From assembly GCA_964036155.1 (NCBI GenBank), contig OZ038422.1, positions 56,257,201 to 56,321,200 of the forward strand: a stretch of 64,000 bases of DNA, written 5' to 3'. This DNA is from Diploscapter coronatus (taxonomy: Eukaryota; Nematoda; Chromadorea; Rhabditida; Rhabditidae). Positions 10,691 through 24,370 of this stretch are shown here, piece after piece (the stretch's first letter is position 1; every line of letters starts with the position of its first letter). The notes beneath the pieces are model-generated. The model was not told the DNA's origin, made no database searches, and was given only the letters and a program-made list of their open reading frames with translations. Both the position numbers and the translations under genes were made by a program.

Positions 10691-13600
10691 ATGCAACGTC
10701 ACACCAGCATGTTCGTTCTCAAAAGAGGTACACAGTCTATTTGCTCTTTTTATCAGCAAATTTCCCCGAAAAACCAGACTTTGCGATTATTTTCGAAAGT
10801 CTGAATGACGAGGGAATTTTGATGATTTTTCCCGTTTTCAGATGGACGCCAGGAGGGCATTCACTTCGACAAAATCACGAGTCGAATTGGCAAACTCGCT
10901 TACGGACTCAATCCGGACCATGTCGACACGGTAGGCTCACAAACATAGCACAAAATCATGGGGGTCCTAATTCCTCATTTTTTTCAAAGATACAAATTCT
11001 TGTATCGATTCAAAATGACTTATTGGTAAAATTGATGAATTTAGAATGAAAAAGAATAAAGCTGAATGAATAAAAGAATATCTCGAGATCTTGATCTCAG
11101 GAGAACAATTGGAAAATTGGGACAGGGAGATTTCGAGTCGAAAAACAATCTGATTGATGAATTCTGTATGGAAATGAAGTCGAATTGCAGGTGATCGTGG
11201 CGCAGAAAGTGATCGGTGGCCTTTACAAGGGAGTGTCGACCGTGGAATTGGACAATCTGGCCGCTGAAACTGCTGCGTCCATGACCACTCACCACCCCGA
11301 CTATGCCATCCTAGCTGCTAGGATTGCTGTCTCCAATCTACACAAGAAGACTGAAAAGGTGCATTGTTCAGCAAAATGAAATTAGTGAATTTGACCCAAT
11401 AAGAAAATTGAAAATTTGTCATTTTCCCGGGTAAATTTACCTAGGCTCACTATCTGATCATTTGGATAACAAGCCTTTAAAATGAAGTGTCACCAATTTC
11501 ATAAGAAAGAATCTCTAACATGCGAGCAAAAACGCATTTTCTTGGAGAAAACCACTAAATTAGCAGAAAATTAGTAATTCTGATTCAGGTGTTCTCCGAT
11601 GTGATGGAGAGACTGTACAATTTCAACCACCCGAGCACAGGCGAGCATGCTCCGATGATCAGCAAGGAGACCTACGACGTCATCATGGCCAACGCAGACA
11701 GACTCAACTCCGCCATTGTCTATGATAGGGACTTCTCCTTCACTTACTTCGGATTCAAGACCCTCGAAAGGTCCTATCTGCTCAAGATCAAGGGAGAGGT
11801 GGGCGAGAACTCTTATCCATTTTTATCTAAAACTCTTAGAATCGAAACTTCATCATTTTTCTTTTGATTTTCGCTAATGAACTAATCAAAGGTGTGCGAA
11901 AGCAACATTTTGGAAGAAATGCCAAGATGATTTCGAACTTTAAAAAATCGAAATAGGAAGTTTTGTGAAAATATCGTTAACTTCGGAGTTTTCGGAGTTG
12001 CTCAAAAATGATTGAAACTTTCGGTTTTCGGGATGAAAAGTTTTCCACACTTCTCAAACTGCTTCGAACAGATATTTGTAGCGAAATTCAGCTGAACTCT
12101 GAAGAAGAATTATCGAGAAAAAAGAAAATAATTTTATGTAATTCAGATAGTGGAGCGTCCGCAGCACATGCTGATGCGCGTTGCGGTGGGCATCCACGGG
12201 GAGAACATCGACGCAGCCATCGAGACCTACAATCTGCTCAGCGAGAGATACTTCACTCATGGATCCCCAACTTTATTCAATGCTGGGACTTGCCGGTAAT
12301 AAAGGACATTTTGATAAACAGATCTCCCAAATCAGTCATATCGATCAACTGCTTCCAAGTTTTTCTTTCATTCATGTAAAACTCGCTACTTATCTATTGT
12401 TAAAAGTATTGACATCAGAAATAGCGACATTTGTAAAAATGACCGTGTTTCGAAATATGATAATTTCTGAAGGACAATCTGGGAAAAACGAGACGATGAA
12501 ATAGTATTGAAAATAAACATACGAAAGTTTCTCCATACGCTGCCCTATACTATTGTATCGCTAAAATTAAGTGACGATTGACGCGTTAAAGAGCGTCTTG
12601 CAAGAAATGCGCGTATGAACTATGCGCAAAGAGGGACAATGGAAAGAGTGGGGGTACGCAATTTCCTGTCTCTCGCTATTTTTCAACACACAAACCTTCG
12701 CTTAATTTTACCGAAACTATTTCGTATGTTTTGTTGCCTTTCTAAGGAATTATTTCATCTTTATCTTTATTGGATTATATTTTCTCTTGCAGCCCGCAGC
12801 TGTCGTCCTGCTTCCTGCTGACCATGTCCGATGACTCGATCTGTGGCATCTACGACACTCTCAAGCAGTGCGCCCTCATCTCCAAGTCTGCAGGAGGCAT
12901 CGGGCTCAATGTCCACAAGATCAGGGGCACTGGATCTCTCATTTCTGGGGTAAGCATGTTCTAATAACAAAATAGAAGTTTAAATGGGGCGGGGCTTGTT
13001 CGAAGGATGTGCACGTTTTGAAACTGACATAAAGGTGCCGCCCTTTTAAAAAATAAAGATACAGCCTTTCCAAGAAACCTTTGACTTATGTGCATATATT
13101 TTAGACAAACGGGACTTCGAATGGTCTGATCCCGATGCTGCGCGTCTACAACAACACGGCTCGCTACGTCGACCAGGGAGGCAACAAGCGACCGGGCGCC
13201 TTCGCCATCTACCTCGAACCGTGGCACTGTGACATTTTCGAGTACGTTCGAGATAAACCATTTTTTGTCCTAAAATAAACTCGTTCAGGTTTGTCTCGTT
13301 GAAGAAGAATACCGGCCCAGAGGAGGAAAGGGCTCGCGATCTGTTCTACGCTCTCTGGATCCCTGATCTGTTCATGAAGAGAGTCGAGGCTGACTTGGTC
13401 AGTCCTACTTCGAAAGCAATAAATGGGATATATTTGAACTTAGCCACACTGTATAACAAAATTGCAGCGCAGTTGCATTTTATTATCTTTTCTTGCTCTT
13501 CCATTTACGCTCAAAATTAACATACAGTATCCCTCAATATGTATTATCTTCTTTAGGCTCGGAAAAAATAAAATGATACATTTTTAGGACTGGTCTCTAA

Positions 13601-16600
13601 TGTGCCCGAGGGAGTGCCCGAATCTGGACGACACTTGGGGAGCGGAATTCGAGAAACTCTATGAGGGGTAAATTTGAAATAGCTATTCAAGATAACTTGA
13701 ATCTGACTCGACATAAAAGGAAAAATGACAGCGTGTTTCTCCGTCACGCTTTTAAATAATCTTCGTCGATTTGTATAATTTTCACATTTACAAATGGATT
13801 TCGTCAACTTCATCTGTTTACAAACTATCGTGGTTCGTTACGCAATATACTTTCAGATACGAGGCAGAGGGCCGCTATCGCAAGAAGGTGAAGGCGAGAA
13901 AGCTGTGGGAGCACATCGTGTCGAATCAGATCGAGACGGGAATACCTTACATGCTCTACAAGGTAATTCACTTTTCAACTGCCAATATCAAAAACAGACT
14001 AGACTTGATTGTTTACGAGAAAAAACAAAAAAAATTCCTACGAAATGAAAATGCTCATAACTACAGTGATGCATTGCTGGATTTCAGGATGCGTGCAATA
14101 GCAAGAGCAATCAGCAGAATCTGGGGACGATAAAGTGCTCGAATCTGTGTACAGAAATCGTCGAATATTCCAGTCCTGATGAGGTAAAAATTAAATGAAC
14201 GAAAAAGGAGATAAAGAAGGTCATTATCGCAGATCGCCGTGTGCAACCTGGCCTCCATTGCCCTGCCTCGATTCGTCAACGCGACAGAGAAGTCTTTCGA
14301 CTTCGAAAAACTCAAGGAAGTCACCAAGGTGAGCGAATTAGGGTTTCTTCTTAATTTGTAGAATGAACTTTCAAAAATATTCATCTTTATTCGTTGAGAA
14401 ATAAGTGGACAATTTTCAGGTAGCGACCCGCAACTTGAATCGCATTATCGACATCAATTTCTACCCCGTCGAGGAGGCTCGTCGCTCAAATTTCCGCCAT
14501 CGTCCCATTGGACTAGGTGTACAGGTAAGCTAATAAACTAATTACAGAACGATCATTTTTGGAATTTGTAGACATCGAACATTAGAAAATATCATTGGGT
14601 CTGATTAAGGTTCGAATAACGGAGCATTCGATCCTAAATTGAGTATTACAAAGTGAACTACTTTGATATCAGATAAATCTCTGTATCAAAGAATTGCAAT
14701 ACTCAAATTATTCAAATTTGAGACCCGATCGGACATTAAATGCCCGTCATATAAGAGAGCAGAAAACGAGAAATAGCATAGGAGGACATAGAGTGAAAGA
14801 AGCGCGAAAGTGGGAGAGAGAGAGAGATTCAATCGGGTCCCATTTGGGCACATCTATTTGCAACCCTGGTCGAGAATCTATAGAATGAACGTATCTGAGC
14901 ATTCTGCATTCAGGGTCTGGCCGATGCCTTCATGATGCTGCGCTTCCCCTTCACTTCTCCCGAGGCAAAGGAGCTCAACAAGAAGATCTTCGAGACGATT
15001 TACTTTGGTGCACTCGAGGCCAGCTGCGAATTGGCTCAGAAACTCGGTAAATTTCAAAATTCGAATTATAATGTTTTTACTAAATTTCGGCGAAAATTTT
15101 CGACTATTTCATTTGCGATAGTTTCAAATTTCGCTTTCATCTTGGCCTTGTTAGTTTTCTGAATTGATTAATAACCACTTGGATTAAAAGAATGGTCTTT
15201 CAAGGAATGCAAGAAAATGAAACTCGTTAATCATCAGTAAATTTCAGGTCCGTACGAAACGTACGAAGGATCGCCAGTGTCGAAGGGCATTCTGCAATTC
15301 GACATGTGGAATGTGACTCCCACTGGCAAGTGGAATTGGGACGATCTCAGGGCTAAGATCAAGAAGTAGGTATTTCCTGCTATTTGAATGCGGAAATATT
15401 GGCTCTTCACTTCTAGCTTCAAGCAAAGTTGCTTTCGAGAATACTTTTGCAAAGGGATGAAACTAAAAAGCTAATTCCAAGATAATAATGTGCAAACTAA
15501 AATGCTAATTCTTGCTGCACTCGGTACTTCTGATTGAATATTCCTTTCTGCAGACACGGAGTGCGCAACAGCCTGTTGCTGGCCCCGATGCCCACGGCCT
15601 CGACCGCGCAGATCCTCGGCAACAACGAATCTATCGAGCCCTACACCTCGAACATATACAGTCGCCGAGTCCTTTCGGGTAATGCATTATCAGCTTATTC
15701 TATGTCTATCGGAAGAATTACATAATGACGTGGGAATAAGATTGACCGAGTATTGTATTGGGGATGGAAAAGATTCTTCTCTTCCAATACCCTTAGATTC
15801 TTTCGTAGCTTTGCAATCAGGACTGGGCCGGAATTTCCTATTCCGATGTCGGTTCCGGTCTCTCAAAACATTCAATTTTGGTTCCGAATTTTTCAAAAGT
15901 CAATTTCGGCCCAGGCCTGTTTGCAATTTCTAGGTTATCTTAATCAGGAATAACAACTTTATGGTTTTCAGGAGATTTCCAAATCGTGAACCCGCACTTG
16001 CTGAAGGACCTGGTGGAGATGAATCTGTGGAACGAGGACATGAAGAACATGATCATCGCTAACAACGGATCCATTCAGAGCATTCCGGTTGGAATTGGAG
16101 TTGGAAGAGGATGAATAATGAATGAATTGCAGAGCATTCCCGATGACATCAAGCAGCTCTACCTGACTGTGTGGGAGATGAGCCAGAAAGAGATTATCGA
16201 AATGGCTGCTGACAGGTCCGGACAAGTTATATAATTAATTATCTGCTCCGTGTTTTTCTCATATTATTTTTGAAGCTGCTTTGAAGATCTGAAAATTGTT
16301 AAGAGCTTTGTGTAAGCTTCATTTGAGAGATCCTCTTGACATTAAAAATGACGACTTGTGAAAATTGCAAAGAAAATGATCTGCTTCAGAGGCGCCTACA
16401 TCGACCAGTCTCAGTCGCTGAACATCCACATGGCGCGTCCCTCGTACGCGGGAATCACCTCGATGCACTTCTACGGATGGAAAAAAGGTCTGAAGACCGG
16501 CATGTATTACCTGCGCACCAGGCCGGCTGTAAACGCCGTTCAATTCACTGTCGACAAGTCACAGCTCAAGACCAATGGAGTCAGCAACGGAACTAAGGCT

Positions 16601-16837
16601 AATCCTGCGGTAGGATACTTGATTTTGTTCACCTATCATCTTTCTTAGCAATTATTTCTGATCATGTTGGCTATTGAATATGGTCAAACCTGTTCATTCA
16701 TTCGTCTAAATAATTGAGCAGTCATTAATAATAGTTCATTTTAGGCCGACGATTCCCAGTCTCAGAAGTCGGCAGCGGACGATGCAGACGGACCTATCTG
16801 CACCATGCAAGAGGGCTGTCTCATGTGCTCTGGCTAA
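10691..16837 (+). CDS. RRM1: Ribonucleoside-diphosphate reductase large subunit (class Ia)
   Basis: A complete class Ia ribonucleotide reductase alpha subunit, which reduces ribonucleoside diphosphates to deoxy forms together with the R2 subunit. I read about 19 exons, all joined in frame. The ATP-cone domain starts at once ([18 protein letters not shown]). The substrate-site cysteine is in [11 protein letters not shown], the loop motif is NLCTEI, the active-site pair is in the [10 protein letters not shown] region, and SLNIHMARP with [20 protein letters not shown] closes the barrel. The C-terminus ends EGCLMCSG and keeps the redox-shuttle cysteine pair. Length and domain order match the human protein, including an SIPxIPDD segment where a tiny 44-nt intron (16090-16133) interrupts. 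All donors I checked are GT. A hAT-like element lies in the intron at 15818. Identification is secure. Confidence 0.97.
15818..15919. mobile_element. hAT-like MITE with exact 8-bp TSD
   Basis: A 102 bp element in an RNR intron. It starts CAGGACTGGGCCGGAATT and ends with the reverse complement of CAGGCCTGGGCCGAAATTG. It is flanked by identical 8-bp duplications TTTGCAAT at 15810-15817 and 15920-15927. CAG...CTG termini with an 8-bp duplication are characteristic of hAT transposons. There is no coding capacity, so it was mobilised in trans. Confidence 0.8.
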
Positions 16838-17566
16838 ATTTCACTTTTTGCTTTCTAACTTATTATTTTTTGTATCAATTTGACATGCGAACGTTGTCTC
16901 TTTCATCCCAACTCAACAAAATATAACATTTTTTACTTTAGTTCTTTTTATTCATTTCTTACCATTCTCACTTTATGCTACTAGTAAACTACACATTTTT
17001 CAGTCGTTATCATCTTCTTCACGTTTTGAATCAACTCTCAGAATGAACATTAACCGAGTTCTTATTTCTTATTTGATTGCTTTTTTCGTTTTTACCACCA
17101 GCGTTTATGCTAGTAATGAAGACAAAATTCTTTATTTTTCCTTTGCTGCCACTTTTTCTCATTTTTATTCATCTTTATCCCAGTAATGAGCAATAACACG
17201 ACCTTATTTATGATGGTATTACCTTGACATGTTGGCTCTTTCACTTACTTTAATTTTGATCTTCATTATTCCCCATTTCCATATTACAGAGATTGGATTG
17301 TATTTGTTCGTTTATTTGGGTGTATTTGTATTCTTACGTTACACTGATGTCATTCACTTATTCACTTGACAAACCTCAATAAATCTGTCAGCCTTTTTGC
17401 AATGATTTCGAATACGCGCGAACCGAGTCTCTGTCCTTGAAATATCTGTCCACTTGAGAATTGCTGTTATTTTCTGGCCAACAGCCAATCGTTTAGATTT
17501 TTCGAATTTTTTCTTTGAAAAATCCAGTATTTATGAATTTTCTCGTTGCAGGGAGACTGAATCGAG
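16838..17566. other. Intergenic region between RNR large subunit and HIRA
   Basis: AT-rich with AATAAA near 17381. It contains no supported gene. At 17550 it ends with a TTCTCGTTGCAG acceptor that probably receives the spliced leader for HIRA. Confidence 0.6.
17548..17551 (+). other. Probable trans-splice acceptor of HIRA mRNA
   Basis: TTTTCTCGTTGCAG|GG lies 16 bases before the HIRA ATG at 17567. No coding exon precedes it. Position and consensus fit a spliced-leader acceptor. Confidence 0.5.
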
Positions 17567-20500
17567 ATGCGAATAATCGCCCCCAACTGGGTTTCCCATG
17601 GAAAAGGTAAGATTTGTTTTATCTTCCCTGAAAATGGATGCATTTTCGAAACTTAATTCTTGCTAGACGAATTTAAAGATAGATAGACTTTGCATCATTA
17701 TTCTAATTTAGTAGAAAAGTAGAATGAATTTCAAGGCGCTCCAATTTTCTCCGTCCACATTCACCCCGATGGAAATCGACTTGCAACTGCTGGACAGGCG
17801 GAGGTAGGTTTTCTGATCTATTGTTCGTTATTTTCTCGCACCTAAAGCCGATAACAATGCAAAACTAGCGAACGTATGTCTTGCCAATCGAAACATTTGT
17901 AAAAATAGAATTTTATAATTTCAGGAAGGCGCCCGCGGGATGTTGGCGATTTGGAACTACGAACCAATTCGTCAAAAAGACAAATTCGAGGATCAATCCT
18001 GCCCCAAGTTGCTCGCCAAGCTTCCACATGACGGTACTATTTTATATTTTGATGTTTGCTGAGTTGATGAATTTCAGCAGTTTTGAACTGTGCTCGCTGG
18101 TCGCCCGACGGTCGTTTGGCTGTGTGTTCTGACGATCAGACCGTCATGGTCTATGAATATTGTAAGTTTGCCTACGTTTGTCTTTTTTAGTTTCGCTAGT
18201 TTACTAATTATGTTCTTGACGGAATCGCAATTTCATACTGATTCTCCAAGTATTAATTTCAAAGTGTACCGCTCTGAAAGTAGTTGACAAGAAATACTTT
18301 TGATAAATTTTATGCGCTGCCTACTACTTTCAGACGGATGAGAAATTCTCTATAATTTTTGTTTTTCAAATTTTTTACCCTTTCAACCGAGTAATAGTCT
18401 TCTTACAATTTGATTACATTTTATAACTTGCAGGTGGCCGAGTGAACACTGCAGGAACGATCGGATCGAAGGAGTTCAACATCGAGAAGTACAAACGAAC
18501 GCACACTCTCAGAGGACATAATCTGGAGGTTCGTCTCTGACGCTTGGTGTTGTTTAGCGAATTCCTTCCAGGTGCTGCAAGTCGAGTGGTCCCCCGATGG
18601 TCGTTATCTGGCGAGCTGCTCTCTCGACGGCTCGATTATCGTCTGGAAGGCAGCCAAACTCAACGAGCAGGTGGTCGTGCTGAATGCGAGCAGAGACGGA
18701 CACTCGCAGGGCGTCAAGGGAATCAGCTGGGACCCCATTGGACGATATCTCACGTCCCAGTCTCAGGATAAAGTCAGATTTTCTGCAGAATTATTGGGAT
18801 TTTCACGAGAATCGTAGGTTATCGAAGAAATAGACGGATAGTAGATGTTTCTGGTGCTGTAAATTCTTTTAAAGATTTCGGCAAGTGTATTTTTCGCGGC
18901 GTCGCAAACTTGCGAAATCGTGTGCAAAGTGTGGTAGCGTTTCCTTACTTTCTTCTAACCCTACACCCTATTTTTCCTGATCACGAAGTCGCGTAAAATC
19001 CAAACCGTCAAATTTTCCTTCTATTCTGTTTGTAATTTTATTTCAACACCACTATATGCAAGAAGATGATATTTAGTAATGCATGATTATCACAAATCAA
19101 GTTTCTCTTTTAAAAAGTGAAATTTATATTTCTGTTCAGTCGCTCAGAATCTGGCTCGTGGACGAGTGGAAGAAGGAAGGACTGCTGCTCAAGCCATTCG
19201 ATCATGTGAGTTTCTGTGTGTTGTAAAGACTGATTTCCTATTTCAGTCAGCCCAGACGACGATGTTCACCCGCGGCAGTTGGACACCCGATGGGCAGTAC
19301 TACCTGGCGCCCTCCGCGATGAACAATGGAGGCCCCACTGTGGAGGTCGTCAAGAGAAGTCAGTGGGACACGCACTGCAATGACCTCGTTGGACATAGAA
19401 AGGTATTCTGTCTTGATTCAAAATCAGACAAAGTGTACTCATTAAGCTAAAATTTGATCACAAAAATAATGGTTTTGAAGCAAATAGTTCTTTGATAATG
19501 TTATTATTAAAAAAAAAGAGTTTTCATTAGTTTTAGAAAATCGAAATTCGATCTTTCACCCATTTTTGAAAAAAAAATACAGGAAGTTTACAAACTTTTC
19601 CTGCAAGATCTTTACTTGCAATTTCAGATTTTCATTTTCAGGCAACGACCTGCGTCTCTGTCTGCCCTCAGATGGTAACGTACGAGACAAAGTCAGGGAA
19701 GACGGTGACTGCATCGATTGTGGCCGTGGGTGGGAGGGAAGGCAACATTTCCATCTGGCTCGTCCCTCAGGTCTGTTCCTTTTCTTCAAAGCCGCTAGTA
19801 CTTGTACCAAGAACGGGTAGTTTTGTCTCAAAGCGAAAGAAAGGAATAGCGTTTGAGGCAAAAATGCTCACTTCAACTTTTTTGGACAAAGTACTCGCAG
19901 TCTCCACTCAATCCTTAGGGAAACACAATCGTATTTATCTTCAGGTAGTGCGTCCCCTGTGTCTCCTGGACCACGTGTTCAACAACACAGTGAGTGACAT
20001 GAGCTGGGACGGCCTCGAGCTGACCATCAGCTCCATCTGCGGCAGGGTCCTTCTCGTGCAGTTCGACGACGACGAATTCGGAAAGCCTGCCACTAACGAG
20101 GACATGGTGGGTTATCTGAAACAGACCGTTTGCAAAGAAAGAACCTGTCAACAAAGATCGTGTTGGGGTGTATTGTGCAGAAATGCAATATGTTGTTACA
20201 CAGGTGTAGTGCGGTTTGTGATAATGTTAAATACGGAGTGACAGTTTTCATGCAATCAAACTCCTTTCCTATTCAATTTTATTTACAAAACGTTTCACAC
20301 TTGTTGAAACTTATTACGCCCTAACAAAGGAGCTGCGACGAAATTTAACCTATTATAGGCAAATCTTTGTACCAGTTAGTTCGTTTTTTCCCAAGAGTTT
20401 GTCATATTAAACTTTCTAAATAACCTCGACTTTCTAGTCCTTCAGATCCACATCTGCGAGAAGCTCTACCAGAAAGTGCCGATTCAGTATCGAGAGGCAG

Positions 20501-23500
20501 ACAGACTGCGACAGAATGGGTACGTCTGCAGGCAGAGTCAGAGCAGCGAGTTGGATCTGTCCTTCACTGAATTCGATCCTCTAGTCAATGGAACTCCCAT
20601 TGTAAGTTAGAAAACTTAAGTACTCCTGCTCAGTAGTGATCGAATTATGGATATGAAGGAATCTTTTCTCTCATTTTCTCCTGATTTCTGTTTTACTTCA
20701 TTCTTTAAGATAAAAAATTAATTTTCTCGCGTTCCCAAAATCGAATACATAAAAAGTGCATTGGTTAGTAATCCCCCTTTTATCAATTTATCATTTTCAG
20801 AAATCGAATGGAGTCCTAAACGGACATCAAACTTCTCCGGTGAAGGAGAATGGATTTGTATCTCCTGCCAAGAAGAAGATCGCTGAATTGATGGAGCAGA
20901 GGAAGGAGCAGAAGGAGGTATAAAATCAGTTAAATTCTTTGGCTGATTGTTGAACGTTTTTTCAGGATCGAACAGAAACAGGCAAACGTCGCATCCAGCC
21001 CATATTCATCTCCTCGAGCATATCCGAGGCAGAGCCCGTTCTGCCTCCCAAACGACCTCGAATCACTCCCTCCACGTCTTCCAGCAGCAACGCAGATGCA
21101 ACCAGCAAACCTACGATTTCCAATGTAACGAAAGATGCTAACCAAATACGGTATGTTTCTCTTAAATCTACCCCTTGCATGATTTGGCAAGGCACGCATC
21201 GGCAAAGAAATAACTAGAGTTCTACACAATATTTAGTCTTTAAAACTCGTCTAAAATAACTATGCTCATCGTCATCAGTTTTTCATTTGATCAGGAAGAT
21301 AACTTCTATAGTTTCGAGTTCAAATGCACATAGAAATCGTAAGTTTTCACATGCTTTCTATTTGAACTGAGACATTATTAGTTGTAATTAGAATCTCCTA
21401 AAAGAATAATGATCAACTCAATTTCAGAACTGACTCATCTGCTCCATCTCAAGCAACAGACAGAGGGAAAGGGGGCGATCAGGCGTGTGCAGGATGCAGC
21501 AAGCAGGCACAGGCGCCTGCACTGACTGCAGAGGAGAAGAAACGGGCCTTGGAATCTCGAAGAGGCAAAATGATGGCGACTGCGCTCAAGGTAATTAATC
21601 CACAAGACATTCTTGAACGATAAAGAATCTCCGCTTTAGAAACCAGAAGCGAGGGCTTTCGAGCTGCTCAAAGTGAAGGTGGTGGGGGAGGGTGCGAAGG
21701 AATTCGAGCCTGTCACCAAGGAATCTGCACTTCAAATGAGCATAAACAGGCGAGCTTTCCCTTTGAATAATTTCGCCTTTATTCATTAACGAGGGATTTC
21801 GCTTTTCCTAATACCATAAGATCGAAATTTTGACGCGAAGCAATTCTAATGCAGAATATGCGAAACGGGATGGGTGTAATTCGAACTTCGAAATATTCCA
21901 AACAAGATTGGAGTTGAATTCTTCCCGAAGCTGGATTCAAAGTCGAAATTTTACAACCCAATAATTAGAGAGTCCAAGCTCCGCCCCTGCAAATGTGCGG
22001 TATGTAACACAAAGCGGTAGCTAAAGAACCTCAAAAATGGGGACCAAGCACCCTTCAAAGGCTAAATGTCATGAAAAACCTCGTCTAGATCGACGATAAA
22101 CCTTTTGAGACGATTCTGTGCCAAAAATTAACGCATAATTTTTCCCTGCAAAAACTTGCAAATAAGTTGAAGTTTGCTAAAACGTGTTCATTTTGGAGTC
22201 CGGAAAACGTCGATTCTTTCGTTCAAAATCAATTTTCATTTTATTTTTCTTATCAAAAGTTTAGTTATCCTAGAATGCATCTCACTGAACAAAAGTAATA
22301 GCGGAATATGGTTCTCGTAAACTCGCTTGCGCTCTCTACCAATAATAACCTATAAAATTAAAAGAAATGTTCGAGTCGAAATCAAAATAATGGGCGCTCC
22401 TGGTGCGAAATGAATTTTATAATCAAAACTAATTTCAGGGAAACAACTCTCCATGTGAACAACGAGAATCCGATAGCCACAGCGACGCTGAAAGTTCGTG
22501 GCCGAACTGTTTGGCAACTCAATTTCCCTACTGGAATTTTGCTCACTGCCAGTTCTAGGTGATATTTCAGCTTCAACTTTTAAAAGAACCTGATTATTCT
22601 TTATCAATTATTGAGATTCTTCTTCGAAAAAAGTGAATCTATGCATCATATGCAGAGCGTTCTCGACTTAAAATTTCCCAAACACCATTGCTTCGAGATC
22701 AACAAGCTTTTACGTTTTTCAACATTTTACTTTTAAATTTCAAATTTTAAATGATAAAGCAATTTCTCTTCCAGATCGTGGATCGCCCTGTGCTGTGTGG
22801 ACTCGACAGTGACAGTAGTGTCCCTGGAGGGCTTCGAGTGGCTGACTGTCGGTCTCGATTCGCCCTGCGTCAGACTCTGCATCGACGACAAATTCCTTCT
22901 GGCTCTCACGCAGAGTGGACGCATCCATTCTTGGTATGCATTTTGACTGATTATAATAGAAACTTAATGTTTTTAAAAATATTTCTCTAGCAGATATTGC
23001 AGTGATTAAAGATGTTTAGAGCCAGACATAATTTTTACCCCATATTTAGCCTGCTCAAAACGATCGATTTTATTTAAGTACATCCATTAGGCTTCAAAAT
23101 ATGTAACTCTGCCAAATTTCAAACCTATTTGCTTACCAATATTTCTTTATCATCATGGAATAATGATGCCTGGTTCCAAAGTTTTATTTGCCACTATGTG
23201 TGTTTATTCTCCTACATATTCCCAAGTAATTTTGACATAATTCCTCCAGGAATCTCTCGGACCGCACTTGTGTGATGTCTCAAGTGGATGTGTTCGCCTG
23301 CCCGTTCCTCTCCGCGCACAAGCAATTCCCCTCGATCTCTCTGTTGCGCGCCTCTCCAATCGGCAGCTGTCTCATCGCATTCCAAACTGGGGAGGTTATC
23401 GCTTTCAGCACTAAACTCGCATCCTGGTTAGATAGTAACGCTAATCACAACAAAACGTGTGTAATTTCAGGCTGAAACTGGATGTGCATCCACAACTAGC

Positions 23501-24370
23501 GAAACTGTTCAAGGGATTCCCCACTGAACAACTCGCGAAGGACGCCCCAATTGGGGCCATGCTCAAGAATTCTATCAGGTTAGACTTTGTTTTCGGACCC
23601 ATATCATTTTGCCTATTTATTCTCTTATTCTAAATATCGTTTTCCGAAAATGTCCATCCTTTCTTCCCTTTCAACCGGGGTAGCAGATTGAGCACAAAGA
23701 AGAAGGGATAAAAAGTGGAGGGAAAGAAAAAGAAACCCTGCTAGAAAATGCTTTATTCGAAGGATAGACGAAAAGTATTTAGACGAAGTGCAATAAGAAC
23801 AAATTAGAAATTAACGAATACATACTTCAGATCAATGCCCCGTGACAGCATGCAGCCAGCTAGTCACCAGACAGAGGCCTCAGTGTCCGAGCGGCAGTTG
23901 GAGCAGTGGCTCAATGCGAGTCTGCAACTACAGTCGGCAGGCGATTTCAAGGCCTTCGCTTTCTGCTACATCGAACAGCTTATCAATCACAGTGAGCTAA
24001 TTTTTAATTTACTCTGGCAATGGACAATTTTGGAATATATAGCATACTACAGATGTCAAGTATTTTGAAAAAAACGATGTTTTCTTGTTTCGTCTCTGTA
24101 TACTATCTTCAAAAGATAGACATTTTCAAAAATAGAAATTTCCAGTCTAGCTTCATCAAGAAACACCTTGCCATTATTATTCATTTCATGTTTGCGCTTA
24201 GAATGAAAAGACTATCCCTTTCAGAAAGCAGCCGGAAGTTGGATCGTTTCCTGAAGGAGTTGTCAATGAATGCGTCTGCTTGTGGAGTCGATGCAGCAGC
24301 CTTCCGTCACTCTATTGACGAGGCCTTTCCGCAAATCAGCGAATTCGTCCAGGAGTCCAATTTCTTCTAA
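17567..24370 (+). CDS. HIRA: HIRA histone H3.3 chaperone subunit
   Basis: A complete HIRA orthologue, the WD-repeat scaffold of the complex that deposits histone H3.3 independently of replication. I read about 21 exons. The protein opens MRIIAPNWVSHGKGAPIFSV and the N-terminal beta-propeller follows, with blades such as LNCARWSPDGRLAVCSDD, LQVEWSPDGRYLASCSLDGS and GISWDPIGRYLTSQSQDK. A basic, low-complexity linker (20805-21135) contains KRRIQPIFISS, the HIRA B-domain-type motif that binds ASF1. The C-terminal Hira domain runs from GRTVWQLNF to LKLDVHPQLAKLF and a helical end (SSRKLDRFLKELS). The intron after MSINR starts with GC at 21750. Dispersed repeat R1 lies in that intron. The stop at 24368 is clear. 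Confidence 0.95.
21975..22230 (-). repeat. Dispersed repeat R1, copy in HIRA intron
   Basis: Reverse-oriented relative to the 2995 copy. It shares TCTAGATCGACGATAAACC near 22087, GTGTTCATTTTGG near 22185, and the CCCTTCAAAGG block near 22050. It lies within the large HIRA intron that begins with the GC donor at 21750. Confidence 0.55.
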
